This document shows positions 21,865 to 33,120 of a stretch of DNA of 64,000 bases, piece by piece. Source of the stretch: Magnolia sinica. Lineage: Eukaryota; Streptophyta; Magnoliopsida; Magnoliales; Magnoliaceae. The notes beneath the pieces were generated by a model, which saw nothing but the letters and a program-made list of their open reading frames with translations, did no database searches and was not told the DNA's origin. The position numbers and the translations under genes were made by a program. The DNA is taken from positions 48,725,001 to 48,789,000 of the forward strand of contig NC_080578.1 in the NCBI RefSeq assembly GCF_029962835.1. The letters are read 5' to 3'. Within the stretch, counting starts at the first letter, position 1, and each line of letters opens with the position of its first letter.

Positions 21865-23725
21865 TGAAAAGGCCAAGCTATTAAGTCCTAGAGAGGGGGG
21901 GGGGGGGGGGTGAACAGGACTATGCCAAATTTAAAAAATTAGCAGCTTAATTTAAACAATTAAATAAAGATAACACTTAAACAATCCACAACGCAGAAAT
22001 GTAAAACAACCTCAAAAATCTAGTATTAAGAGGTTGATATAAACTTGGTTCTAAGGACAACTTGACACCAAAAACCAATGGTTTATGGCAGGACAACCTT
22101 ACCAGAACATGGGTGAGTATCAAAAACTCAAACTGAAGAGGATATAAAAGAAATAGAAACTAATCTATTACAACATTCACCACACAATGCTAAAATGTAA
22201 AGATTATAACATTCACATCCACAAATACATCCCACAATCTTAAATCATAAAAGATAAAGAAAATAAACCACACATCCACCAAACACAAAGAATTATAGTG
22301 GTTCGCTTATGTGTACACCAACTGTTAAACAACAGCCACAAAACTACTCCACTCCTAATATCCTCACACAGTGGATATTAGCGTTCACTATAAAAATAGA
22401 TTTTTCAAGGTTCACCTAAAACCCTCACAATTGTGTCTTTTAAGTGGGCTTACACAATTCAAAAAATCCCACACTGAGTTTTCTGGATCACCTCAAATAA
22501 ACCAAAATAAAGAGATTTTCCTGGCACAATCTTTATAAAACCAAAATAAAGAATTTATAAAGCTGTAAAATACCTGGATATTCTCCTTTTGATGCAACTC
22601 GGAAGAACCAAATCGTAGTTGAAGTTCAACGTAGAAGTTCAATGTCCACACTCACTTGTGAAATGGTTATAGGTTCTAGATTGATTTTAAATTAAATCAC
22701 CTTAGGCTAGCTTAATTTGATTTTGATTCCAAGAAATGGGAATACTTCAATCCCTCTTTCAAATAAAATTAGAATGCAGAATACAAAATCAAATACAAAG
22801 AAAGCTAATTAAAGAGAATATATAATGAGCACTAAATAACTTAAAAATATCACTAACTTATCTCTCAGATTGGCATATCGATTTTGCTTGAATTGGATAT
22901 CAAACTCTGAAAATCATGCTCTATTTATAAGTGAAGAAATCGCACTCTCGACTGGTCCCGAGGTCGGCACGACTCGTCGTAGGGTCTGCTCGACTGGTCG
23001 AGTGGCCTCCACAACCGGTCGAGTCCTGTCCATGACTGGTCGTGTGGAACCCAATTTAGTTACTGGACTTTGAGTCGAGCTTGTAGGACTGATCGAGCAT
23101 AGGTCGAGCACCGTTCACACGACCGGTCAAGTAGTCTCTAGGACTAGTCGAGGCTTTAACAAAAAAATTTGAAAATCAGTAACAAACTTAGGACTGGTCA
23201 AAGAATTCTTGGACTGGTCGAGCTAGTACTAGGACTAGTCGAACATAATCCAAGACTAGTCGAGAAACAGTCTATGCACTTATAAAATGATCCAATTTAA
23301 ATTATGTATTCAAAATGACCTACCCTATGGTCAATCTAGGGTCATTCATACCTTATACATAATGTATGAACATTGAAACTTCTTTTCCTTCGGTTGATAG
23401 ATGATCTTTGAAGTTTACAAAGCTTAAGATCTTAACATATATAGAAGCTTGAACTTGAGACCTTTTAAAGCTTGAATTTGACTAACATTGAAGCTTGAGC
23501 TTGAGGTTCAAAGTATAGGAACTTTGTCTTGACTAACATTGAATTCACACTTGATGTTGTACTCGAACATGAACATCTAATCTTGCATTTGAAGTTCTTG
23601 AAGTAAAGACCATTGTCTTCGCACTGCCTTGAATATATCAATGTGCTACATAAGACACAGATTCCAAGATGTTTTGACACTACAAAATTTGACAATTATA
23701 GGAGCTATAAACCATAACACTTACA
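21865..23725 (-). repeat. Copia 1 5' LTR
   Basis: 1,861 bp, TG..CA on the minus strand, nearly identical in order to the 3' LTR. TATAAATAG lies on the minus strand at 22,921-22,929. CGACTGGTCGAG-type palindromes lie at about 22,947-23,275, upstream of the TATA box in element direction. A long G-run (21,895-21,910) marks the conserved C-rich 3' end of the LTR. Confidence 0.92.
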
Positions 23726-23956
23726 CAAAAGTGGTAAATGTTTGTAATAGATAGTTTTATTTTCTCTTGCTTGGTTTGAGATCTTGATTTTTACAAACGT
23801 TCATGAAATAAAGTTGTCCTACCTAAACTTGGTTTGGGTGTAGGTTGTCCTACGAACTAGTTTGAATCAATTTTTCAATACTAGTGTGACTGAGTTTTCT
23901 GATTTTTTCCGAGTCTGGGGCATGACAAGTTCCCATTAGCTCGACAGTATAGAACC
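23726..23956 (+). repeat. Composite block B (right part)
   Basis: Resumes the sense Sirevirus LTR ('gtggtaaatgtttgtaatagatag' as at 4680) after the copia 1 insertion and runs to about 23,906. There it departs from copy A, losing the C-rich LTR end. It continues with 'tagctcgacag..agaaccttttcat', which resembles the end of the MITE at 3085-3121. A TA microsatellite follows. Confidence 0.7.
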
Positions 23957-23957
23957 T

Positions 23958-23962
<5 letters not shown>

Positions 23963-24043
<81 letters not shown>
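23963..24043. repeat. (TA)n microsatellite
   Basis: A pure TA run of about 80 bp. It borders a MITE-like end on the left, as at 3122. Confidence 0.95.
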
Positions 24044-24045
<2 letters not shown>

Positions 24046-24049
24046 TTCA

Positions 24050-25030
24050 TGGTGGACAGCTTAGTGACAACTGACTACCACCTCAGTTTAAAGCTCAAAA
24101 GAATAATCAAAGAAGAATTGAAGATTTATAAAACATAATTGAAAATTTTACATGCCAAAGATCCAAGAAAACTAAGGTCAGATGATGAAGGAAAGACTGG
24201 AAAAATCACAAGCACATCAATAAAAACAACAAACTGTTCGGTCCCACCCGAGGTTGGTTCGGTCCAACCGAATGTGTACAGAACAGTCCAGTAAGAAACT
24301 ATGATTTTTGGAAGAAATTTGGCTCGACACTTAGGTCTGACCGAAGCTAGATTTAGGTGCCAGCGAAGTGATGATCGGTACGACTTAAGGAAAATAAAAA
24401 CTTTAGATGAATATTAAGGAAATTCAGTTGCAACCGAGAGAATAGCTCGGTATGACCGAAGTGATGTTCGGTGTGACTAAAGGCTGTCATCAGTGCAATC
24501 AAAGCGTAATATAAGTACACAAATTTAATGTCGATTTCAAGTCGGTGCGGATTTTTTCTATTTAAAGAGATGCTTTAGGCTTTCGAATTAGGGCTTGGGA
24601 GAAAGAACCAGGGGTGGCAGAGCTTTTGCGGAGCCGTCCTTCTTCTTCAATCTCTCAAATCTAATTTGTCTTTGTAGTTTTCTATAGTTTTTATTTCTAA
24701 GATGTTAGCTATGTTATGCTAATATCTTAGTTAAGACTAATGGATGAAGTTGTAATTCAATTACAATATTTAGTTTATTTGATTTAATAACAATGGTTTG
24801 AATGATGATATTAGATTGAAATAGATTTGGATTTACTTTAAAGTCTTTGAATTTTTTATTTCTGGATTTATTGTCGCATCTGGGTACAATGAATGCTTTG
24901 ATTTAATAATTGTTTAGCTTGAATCAGAGAAGAATTCAATGTCGGTCTTTGTAATAACACATGCATCTATAGTGCCACCATATTGTAGGTATGTACATAG
25001 TAGATAGCTTTACTAAGCCACATCACTACA
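24050..25030 (+). repeat. LTR-like fragment with GGTC/ACC palindromes
   Basis: Contains repeated TTCGGTCCAACCGAA-like palindromes (about 24,237-24,480), a TATA-like 'ctatttaaagag' near 24,558 and a T-rich leader-like tract. That order (palindromes, TATA, leader) matches the Sirevirus LTRs. No ends, primer site or coding region are seen, so this is a tentative LTR remnant of another family. Confidence 0.4.
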
Positions 25031-25099
25031 CTGAAATCATGGATAGGTGTTTGTTTTAGGAACGGCTCGAAGCCATTCCTAATTTAGAATGGTTTTAAA

Positions 25100-25200
25100 C
25101 TATTTTTTAAGGTAAAATTAGCGATAATATTTTAGTGCACTATAACCCATCTTTATTATTTATTGCTTTTAGTGCACCATAATCCATCTTTATTATTTTA
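25100..25200. repeat. Short direct duplication
   Basis: 'tttagtgcacYataaYccatctttattatt' appears twice (about 25,129 and 25,168), separated by a few bases. It is a local duplication in AT-rich DNA. Confidence 0.7.
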
Positions 25201-25239
25201 AAACCGACACAGAGTTTTTGCTAAAGCTTTTGCGGGGAT

Positions 25240-26215
25240 TTGAAACCTAGTTGGGACCCACAGTGATGTCGGTGATAAATCCACCCCATCATTTGCTTTT
25301 TTAGATCATTTTAAGACATGGAATAAAAAATGATCAGGATGTGATACTCAAGTGTGCGGTAAACGTGAGTATTGAATATCCACAGTTGAAATATTCATGG
25401 GGCCACGAAATTTTTGAATCAAGATATTATTAGCGTTTTCAATTCTTCTCATTAGGAATGATGTTATGAATGGTGTGAATGGCATGTAAACATCACTGTC
25501 GACCCCAAGGATATTTCAATGGTAGAAAATTTCTTATCCACATTTTCCTTTAGTGTGGCCCACTGCAGTCTTGGATCCCTCTCATTTTTTGTCTCAAATC
25601 CTAAAATAAACTTACAAAATGGATGGAAAGGATAGATTTCTCACAAATATCACAGTGGGCCTACTTAACTTCCCAGTGAAGGAACTTCCTGCGCAAGCAT
25701 TTTTGCAGGAAATCCGCATCCGTCTAAAATCTTTCCATCAGAAGTAGATTAGCTGTGTACATAGTGCATAGGAGATCGAAGGTACGTGGCCCCAAATGAT
25801 GTATTTACAATATCCACACCGTCCATCCACTTGACGAGATCATTTTAGTGCATGATCCCAAAGATGAGTCATTTCCAAAGCTTAAGTGGACCACACCAAA
25901 AATAACAATGGGACAATGATTACACCATTAAAACATTCGTAGTGCACACCGTAACATTTATTTTCCATCCAATTCGTTCATAAGGTCATTAAGACGTGGA
26001 TTAAGAGTAAAAACAAATTATCATATTCATCCAAGACTTCTGTGACCCCCAAAAGGTTTCAATGGTAAATGTTCAATCCCCCACTGCTTTTTGCCGTGTG
26101 ATCCATTTGATCTTTGGATTTGCCTTATTTTTGAACCCAAGCATTAAAACAACCTCGCCAAATGGAGGGACAGGTTGATATAACACATACCTCATAGTGG
26201 GGCCCACAGAACATG
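25240..26215. repeat. GGGCCCACC-type interspersed repeats, 25-26 kb
   Basis: Several diverged segments of the common dispersed repeat in both orientations: 'gggacccacagtgatgt', 'gtgtggcccactgcagtcttgga', 'atccacaccgtccatccact', 'ccccactgctttttgccgtg' and 'catagtggggcccaca'. No coding frame. Confidence 0.65.
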
Positions 26216-26229
26216 GTAATACTGAGGTT

Positions 26230-26520
26230 GGTGGTGTGTGGTACACCACCTAATCCGCTTCCCTTTCCATCTCTCTCTGCCCCTCTCGCTCTCACTCCCG
26301 ATTTCTTTCCCTATCACATTTCCCCTCTATCACTCTCACTCCCCATTTATCTTAACTCATCTCCCCCTCTCTTAGCAGTGCCGCCGACCCTAACACATCT
26401 CCCCTCTCTGAGCAGTGTCAACCCTAACACAGCTCCCCTTGTCTCACTCCAACGACGATTTCAAGAGGTATTTCCTTCTTCTTTTTTCCTTCTTTTCTTT
26501 TAGGGTTTCGTTTTCAATAT
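26230..26520 (+). other. CT-rich, 5'UTR-like segment
   Basis: A pyrimidine-rich tract ('ctctctctgcccctctcgctctc') with 'aaccctaaca' words, followed by a donor-like 'caagAGGTATTT' at about 26,463 and 'tttagggtttcg'. It resembles a plant gene leader and first intron boundary. It lies about 0.3 kb upstream of the PPR relic, so it could be the leader of that dead gene. The open frame here looks like low-complexity translation. Confidence 0.35.
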
Positions 26521-26766
26521 ATATATATATATATATATAAATTTTTAACTGATCCAATAAAAAATAGATCTAGTTTGTGTTTTTTTTTTTTTTGTTTATC
26601 TGTTTACCCTCTTCCTTTTATTTTTAATAAAAATGAGATTCCAATTGAATCAGAATTCCGATCCATCGAATGGGCACTGGTTTCGATCGAATTGTATTGA
26701 ATCTGGTTTATGGTTTCTATATAGATTGTTGATCTTTGAAATTGTATTGAATGGTTTGATAAAAGA

Positions 26767-26991
26767 GGAGCTCATCCATTGAGCCCCTTGTACATAGAAA
26801 TTCCCTTTGAGTTATTGGAGTTGCAAGGGATGGTAAGGATGAGACTGAAATGGTGATTGGAGGTTTTGAGGAACAAGATGTTGTTGATGCATGTGACACG
26901 TGGGATGATTATCGATGCCCGCCAGTTGTTCGATGAAATGCCTGAAAGTGACTTAGTTTCTTGGAACACCATTACAGGAGGGATGGTTTGA
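26767..26991 (+). pseudogene. Pentatricopeptide-repeat (PPR) gene relic
   Basis: In one frame the sequence reads 'IPFELLELQG', an in-frame stop at 26,854-26,856, then 'LRNKMLLMHVTRGMIIDA', 'RQLFDEMPESDLVSWNTIT' and 'GGMV' followed by a stop at 26,989. 'DARxLFDEMPExxxVSWNTxIGG' is the hallmark of plant PLS-type PPR proteins, which bind organellar RNA. From memory the segment is closest to the Arabidopsis At5g50390 type, with internal sequence deleted between the two parts. No further PPR motifs are seen on either side, so this is a fragment and not a gene. Confidence 0.75.
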
Positions 26992-26999
26992 GTTATTTC

Positions 27000-28247
27000 A
27001 TCCTCTTTATGTCATTTTCTTTGGTTCTGAGTAGTTGTAATTCTTCATATCTAATTGTTAAGTTGGCTTAGTTTCTGAGCCTAGTTTATCCAGTGTGAAC
27101 CAAATCAACCTTTACAGCAAGTTTCAAATAGACTTTGTAATTTCGCCAGCCACAAATCCGAGGTAAGTATTTTTAAGATATTTTGTGCATGATCATGTTG
27201 CCATGCACACACATGCAATGTGAATCTATTTGTGTGTGGCTTGCACATATATGTAAGTGTTTTAAAGATATTTGGTGCATGATCATGTTATCAGGCCATC
27301 AACTTGTTCCTGACAATTTTATTGCTTGAAGAATAAAACAACCTAATTTTTGAGACAGATCATGTACATGGCCAGATCCATTTAATGGATTTCTTGGATA
27401 TTTCTCCAAATCCATTTAATGGATGTCTTGGATATTTCTCTAGCTCTAATAAAATGGCAAGGAATTAATGATTATCGATCCAAAGTGGAAATGATTAGTG
27501 CATTACATCAAGTGGATTAATGTATTTTTCTCCTGTGATGTCTTTTCCAAAGTGAACCTATCAACCTAAGTTCTTGACAACAAGCTTGGTCTTAATAATC
27601 TCTGTTATCACAAAAATTAGAGCAACATTGTTGTTTTTGGGCAATTGAGACTGTTTTGAACACATGGAACATGAAATCTTGTTACATCAATTCTCATTAT
27701 ATTCTCTGACATATATTGTTTTTTAGACTCATTAGATCATTGCACATAAACTTTTTTGTTGAGCTTTATTTGTTATATGATTGAAGTATCTTGAGTGGGC
27801 ATATCTTAAATGGCACTGCCATTAGCAAGGTCATAGGAAGGGCCTTTTATATCAGAATTTTGGCAGGATGCTGTAAGTAGGAGTAAATGCTTGGTCTCAA
27901 CATAGGAAGGGCATTTTGTATCAGAATTTGGTCTCAACATGGAAGAAAGTGTTGCAATCTTCATCATTTCTAAATAAGCCCATCTCCTTTTCAAGAATGG
28001 AATATTGATTTCTCATAACTAACCATTGACACTCATATTGAGATTGGTGAGCACTATTCTTGCTTTTGAAACTTATATTCTGTCTTCAGGAGAGTTGCAA
28101 TCGATGAAACTTTTTCTACTTTTGTTTTGGTTTCTCACATCATGCTAATATCAATAACAAGTACATTAAATTGGAAGGACTAACGATTTTTAGATAATTG
28201 GGATTATACTTTAGAGGACTCATGCTGACAATATTTTCTTAGGTTTT
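27000..28247. other. AT-rich unassigned stretch with short duplications
   Basis: No supported gene. Two local duplications are visible. 'gatccatttaatggatttcttggatatttctcc' is nearly repeated (27,374-27,442). 'cataggaagggc..tatcagaattt' plus 'ggtctcaacat' are repeated between 27,832 and 27,942. It may be decayed intron or flank of the PPR locus. Confidence 0.4.
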
Positions 28248-29995
28248 TGTAAGTGCTAAAATGATTAAAGTACACGTAGTTATCAAATTTTGTATAGTTA
28301 AAACAATTTGTCAAGAAATCTTCAAGTCTGGTCCAAGATCAAGAGAAGATCAAGCTTAAGATCAACTGATGTTCTAGTAGAAGATCAAGCTCTAATGACA
28401 AAATGAAGTTACTGATCAAGTTTAAGACAAAGAAGTTCAGTTATTTCACATTTCAGGTTATATAAAACCCTAGAAAGACCTTAGGTTTAGGTGCTTTCAA
28501 AAATTATTTAAATTGGGTTTTTACACTTATGTCTGCTTGTAATTCGACCAGCCTAAGGTTTGGTTCTACAAGGCTAAGTTACACCCAGATCCATAGCTCA
28601 ACTGGTAGACTGAGTGGAGATACCTCGTTTCAACACTTGAGGTCTTAGTATCGATCCCTAGTGGGGGTGGCTAACATGGAGTGTGTGTACTGACATGGGT
28701 GTGTACTAACAAGCTAACCTAAAAAAGAAAAAAAGAAAAAAAAAAGACTAGTCTAAGTTTTCTCGGCCAGTCCAAGTTCAAATTGAAGCAAAACGGATTT
28801 TTTGTCGCAAATTCGACCAATCAAATTTTCTATTTGACTGGTCGAAGGATGACCTTCGACCAGCCCAAGCAAGTTCGGTTCGAAGTCCATCAACTAAAAC
28901 GGTTCGGATTTTGGGATCTTCAACCAGTCGAAGACCACCTTCGACTAGTCGAACTGGTTCTCGAGCTAGTCGAAGATTGGATAAATCTTATCTCGCTCAA
29001 ATCTGAAAATCTGTTGAACAGAATTCGGTGCTCGGGCTAGTCGAAGACTGCTTCGGGCCAGTCGAAGATTCAACTTCTTTGCTTATAAATCAAGGTTCTC
29101 TCTTAATCCGAAATTTTAATTATTGTCATTAAAATTCTTCTGCGAGAGAGAGAGAGAGAGAGAGAAGTTCCAGTTATTAACAAGCTATTGAATGGTATTT
29201 ATAAAAGTATTTTTATAGCTTTTGTTTAATTCCCTTAATATCAGATTCTGTCATTCTGATTCGAAAGAGAGTGAATACTATTCTTTTGAGATTTAAGAGA
29301 ATTAACTCAAGTAGTCATTGGTTTGAACTTAGTTAAAATCAATAGAACCTTGGACCTTTTCTATCTGATTGAACATTGAACAATCGACATTCAAGAAAAG
29401 TTGTTCTTCGGCTATAGCTTCTTTTACACCTTCAATTCTTATTTCAGTTTTTCTGAGATAGCCAGAAAATTTGTGTAAGTTTTGTTTGAGATAGCCTGAA
29501 AATCTCAGTGATGGGTTTAATTGTGATAGCTCGGTAAAATCACAAGTGTATCGGGTTTTAAGGTGATCCTGAGAAAACCTTTTTTCATAGTGAAAGCCAA
29601 GATTACGTGGAGAGTAATTTTGGGATGGAGTAGGTGTGGCTGTTTTGGAATAGTTGTTGACACATCGAACTAATATAATTCTCTTTGTTATGTTGTGAAT
29701 GTTTTTATCTTTTATGTGGTGAATGGTTGTATTTACATTTCAGATGAAGTAGTGAATGATTGCAATATTTATTTTTATTTACTCTTACAAAGTTTGAGAT
29801 TTTGATTTTTAGAAGTATTCGTGAAATAAGGTTGTTTTGCCAAAACTTTTAGATGAAGGTTGTCCTACGAATCATTTAAAATCAACATTTCAATGCTTAG
29901 GCAATTATGATCTCTGATTTATTTATTATTCAACACTTTATTCGATTATTTGCCACAATCCTATCCCCCCCCCCCCCCTCCCCCCCTCATTTTCA
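28248..29995 (+). repeat. Copia 2 5' LTR
   Basis: TGTAAGTG at the start (identical to copia 1) and 'cccccctcatTTTTCA'-type end at 29,995 preceded by a long C-run. It contains CGACCAGTCGA palindromes (about 28,805-29,065), TATAAAT at 29,084, a (GA)n run at about 29,144-29,165, and a SINE insertion (28,581-28,752). Confidence 0.88.
28581..28752 (+). mobile_element. tRNA-derived SINE
   Basis: The head resembles a tRNA: a box A-like 'TAGCTCAACTGGTAGACTG' at about 28,594 and a box B-like 'GGTCTTAGTATCGATCCC' at about 28,643, the correct order for an internal RNA polymerase III promoter. A tRNA-unrelated body and an A-rich tail (about 28,720-28,746) follow. It is flanked by the direct repeat ctaagtt (28,574-28,580 and 28,753-28,759), as expected for LINE-driven insertion. 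The sequence resumes with normal LTR on the right. Confidence 0.8.
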
Positions 29996-29997
29996 AG

Positions 29998-30009
29998 TGG
30001 TATCAGAGC
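29998..30009 (+). other. Primer-binding site of copia 2
   Basis: TGGTATCAGAGC two bases after the LTR end, complementary to the 3' end of initiator-Met tRNA and identical to copia 1. Confidence 0.93.
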
Positions 30010-30078
30010 GGGTTGCTCTATTATTTTATTTTTATTTTTTTTTTAAACCTCCTTGCGTTAAGATTCAGAGCTTTATTA

Positions 30079-31836
30079 TGTCAAATTTCAACAGTTTATC
30101 TGTTACCAGGCCACCTGCTTTTGATGGCTCTAATTATTCATAGTAAATTTTTCTAAAATGAGAATTTTTCTAAAATCCTTAGATAAAAGTGTGTGGCAAG
30201 CCACTGTGATTAAATGAGAACCTCCTATGACTGAAGTAGTAGCTGAGGATGGAACCAAATTTATGAGAAAAACTGCATTCTATTTATGGATTGTTGGTCA
30301 GAAAAGTGAAAGCAGTGCTAATACTAAAGCCTTAAATGTCATAACTCGCGCTCTATCGCCTAATGAATTCAAAAGAATTATTTCATGCGATGCATCTAAG
30401 CAAGCATAAGACATTCTCGAAATGACACATAAAAGAATTACTATTGTTAAGAAATCAAAAGTTCAAATCCTCATAACTAGATCTAAGGAAATTCGTATGG
30501 AAGAAAATGAGACTTTCATGAACTTCTATACGAAACTGAATGACATAGTAAATTTCATGTGGGATCTAGAAGATGGAATCCCTGAAGGCAAGGTTTGCGC
30601 AAAAATACTGCGATCTCTTCCTGATAGGTTCAATCTAAGGTTACTACTATACGTGAATTAAGGGATACTGATCTTATGAAGGCTGAGGAGTTGGTTCTCT
30701 TCAAACTTATGAGTTAAATTTTAAGGCTCCTAAAGCTAAGTCCATTGCTCTTAAATCTTCTAAATCTGTTTCAAAAGAAAATAATACTAATTCTGATTTT
30801 GAAGAAAAATGAAGATGATATGACAATGCTAGCTAAGAAATTTTATAGAATTTTCAAAAATAAGAAAGGAATAGATTTTCAAAAACCATCTGATAAAAGA
30901 AAAAGAAAATCTAATTCTTGCAAATCTAAAACAAAGGACAGTCAATGTTTCAATTGTCATGAATATGGGCACTTGGCTAATAAATGTCCTAAAAAGGATA
31001 GATCTAAAAAAAATGGCATGATAGCTACTTGGGATGAATCATCTGATTCTGAAAGTACTTCTAAGTCTGATGAATCAGACCAAGAAAATGCAAATGCAAA
31101 TGATGTGAAAGCCTTTATGACTATAGCTAGAGTCACTTCTTCAGATAGCTGTAATATATCTGACTATGAAAATATCAAAAGTGACCCCGAAAATGAAAAT
31201 GAGGACGATCTTCAAGATGCCTACAATGTCCTAGACAGAGAAAGTTGTAAAATTGCTGTCAAGTTGAAAATTCAAAAAGAAAAATATGCTAAACTAAAAA
31301 AACTTGAAAAAGCAGTTTTAGAAAAATCTCATTTTTCGAATTGTTTTGAAAAAACAAAATTAGATTTAAGTTTTAAATCTTCTGAATTGCAAAAACTCAA
31401 AACAGAAAATGAGAAACTAAAACTTGAAGTTTCTTCCCTTCAGAGTTTAAAGGACACTTGGAAATATGCCCTTGGTGACCAAAAGTTTGAAAAATTGTTA
31501 ATCTCATTAAAGCGATGTGGTGACAAATCTGGTCTGGGTTATACTAAAAATAATTCTTTGAAATCCAAGGATTCTGCTCCTATCTTTGTAAGAGGAGAAT
31601 CCTTGAACTCTAAAGGAAAGACTTTGAGAGATTCAAATCATAATGATTTCAAAACCTCAAAACCCTTTCATGTCCCTAAAATAAATAATAATGCCATCAA
31701 CTATAAACATCAAAGGAATAATAAATCACCCTTAGCTGAAAAAATTGTGGACTTGCTTAAAGAACTTCTGAAATCCAACTCAAAAGAAATTGGAGTTAAT
31801 AGAAAAAGGAGAAATCCTAACTCTCAAATACAATGA
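30079..31836 (+). pseudogene. Copia 2 gag
   Basis: Starts at Met 30,079 ('MSNFNSLSVTRPPAFDGSNY'), with a stop soon after. It continues as 'ALSPNEFKRIISCDASKQ', 'ILEMTHKR' and 'ILRSLPDRFN' in segments separated by stops. From 30,745 a 363-codon frame is open. It includes an intact zinc knuckle C-X2-C-X4-H-X4-C (30,946-30,987), the acidic 'TWDESSDSES' region and a long Lys/Glu coiled coil ending before protease. The composition is Sirevirus Gag. It packages RNA in the particle. Confidence 0.88.
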
Positions 31837-31849
31837 AAAATAAGAGATA

Positions 31850-32442
31850 CTCCTAAACCTAGAACTGTAATGAAATGGATTCCAAAGGTTACGTGTCTTG
31901 TTGCCCACACAACTTTCAAAGTCGTTAGCCAGTCAAGATGGTACCTGAATAGTAGATGTTCTAGACAAATGACAGGTGATAAGGCTATATTCACCAATAT
32001 CAAAGAAGTAAATGGTGGCTCAGTCACTTTCGGAGATGGAAGCAATTGCAAAATAATAGGCCAAGGTAATGTACAACTTCCTAATTTACCTCTCTCTGAA
32101 AACGTGCTTTATGTTGAAGAATTAAAATATAATCTTTTGAGCATATCTCAGATCTGTGATAATAAACACAGTGTGAAATTTTCTGATCACGGATGTGAGA
32201 TAATGAATGAGAAAGATAGTGTAATATTAAATGATTGCAGGGCATCTGAGAATTGCTATATAATTGGTAACTCTTGCTTATTAAACCATTCATGTTACAT
32301 GGTCCAAACAAACGAGACTGAACTATGGCATAAAAGTCTTGGACATGTGAACTATAGAGATCTGTATAAATTGAGTAAAAGAGATCACTTACATGGCTTA
32401 CCTAAGCTGAAAAAGATAGAAAAAGTCTGTCGCGCAGGTTAA
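31850..32442 (+). pseudogene. Copia 2 protease, active-site mutant
   Basis: Open from 31,870. The catalytic motif reads WYLNSRCSRQMTGD: the essential Asp is Asn (codon 31,948-31,950) and the following Gly is Arg, compared with WYLDSGCSRHMTGD in copia 1. The rest of the domain ('NVLYVEELKYNLLSISQIC') and the GAG-pre-integrase start ('ETELWHKSLGHVNYRDLYKL') are well kept. The protease would be inactive even without the other lesions. Confidence 0.88.
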
Positions 32443-33120
32443 ATTGGCAAGTAGATCAGGAGTAGTCACAAGAAAGTGAACTCCTTAGCCACGGCCAAAC
32501 TTCTAGAACTACTCCACATGGATTTAGTAGGACCAACTAGAACAGAAAGTAGATATGGTGGAAAGAAGTATTTTGTGGTCATTGTTGATGGCTACACCAG
32601 ATATACACGGGTAGCTTTTCTAAGAGAGAAATCAAATATTCTTTATGAAGTCAGTATCTAGACTGAAAAAGAGATAACTGTAGTCAAAATTAGAAGTGAT
32701 TATGGTATTGAATTTGAGAATATCAATTTTGAGAAGTACTATAATGATCATGGTATATCGCATGAATTCTCTGCTCCTAAAATAACAAAATGGTATTGTT
32801 GAAAGAAAAAAATAGAATTCTTTAAGAAACGGCTAGTATAATGTTAAATAGTATGAATCTACCAAAAAATTTATGGGTTGAAGCTGTTAGTATTACATGT
32901 TATATCATAAGTCGTGTTTACATTAGAAAAGCTACAAAGAAAACAGCTTATGAATTATGGTTTAATAAAAAGCCGACGGTTAAATATTTTTGAACTTTTG
33001 GAAGCAAATATTTTATATTACGCGACCGAGAAAATTTAAAAAAATTCAAAGTTAATAGCGATGAGGGAATATTTTTAGGCTATGCGCTAAATAGTCGGGC
33101 ATACCGAGTTCTTAACAAAA
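32443..33120 (+). pseudogene. Copia 2 integrase
   Basis: Visible pieces: 'LLELLHMDLVGPTRTESR', 'IVDGYTRYTRVAFLREK', 'SDYGIEFENI', then after a slip 'NGIVERKNRIL' and 'NLWVEAVSITCYI'. The first and second Asp and the Glu of the catalytic triad can be placed, but stops (near 32,440, 32,660 and 32,800) and frame changes separate them. Confidence 0.82.

Larger units (their letters stand above)
12950..23725 (-). mobile_element. Complete Sirevirus-like Ty1-copia element (copia 1)
   Basis: A 10,776-bp minus-strand element bounded by TG..CA ends and flanked by a near-perfect 5-bp target duplication (cagaa at 12,945-12,949; caaaa at 23,726-23,730). Order in its own direction: 5' LTR, initiator-Met primer site, gag with zinc knuckle and long acidic/coiled-coil region, protease, integrase, reverse transcriptase, RNase H, a palindrome cluster, an envelope-like ORF, several polypurine tracts, 3' LTR. 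That layout, the gag style and the LTR palindromes fit the Sirevirus (SIRE/Maximus) lineage. Every gene carries stops or frameshifts. It inserted into the LTR of composite block B. Confidence 0.92.

Noticed and set aside
23850..24050. Open frame with a long Ile-Tyr run
   Set aside because: Translation of the (TA)n microsatellite.
26213..26503. 96-codon open frame rich in Pro, Ser and Leu
   Set aside because: Translation of a CT-rich leader-like tract; no domain.
28594..28665. Functional tRNA gene
   Set aside because: Box A and B-like words are present, but the fold is not complete, and an A-rich tail with flanking direct repeats shows a SINE.
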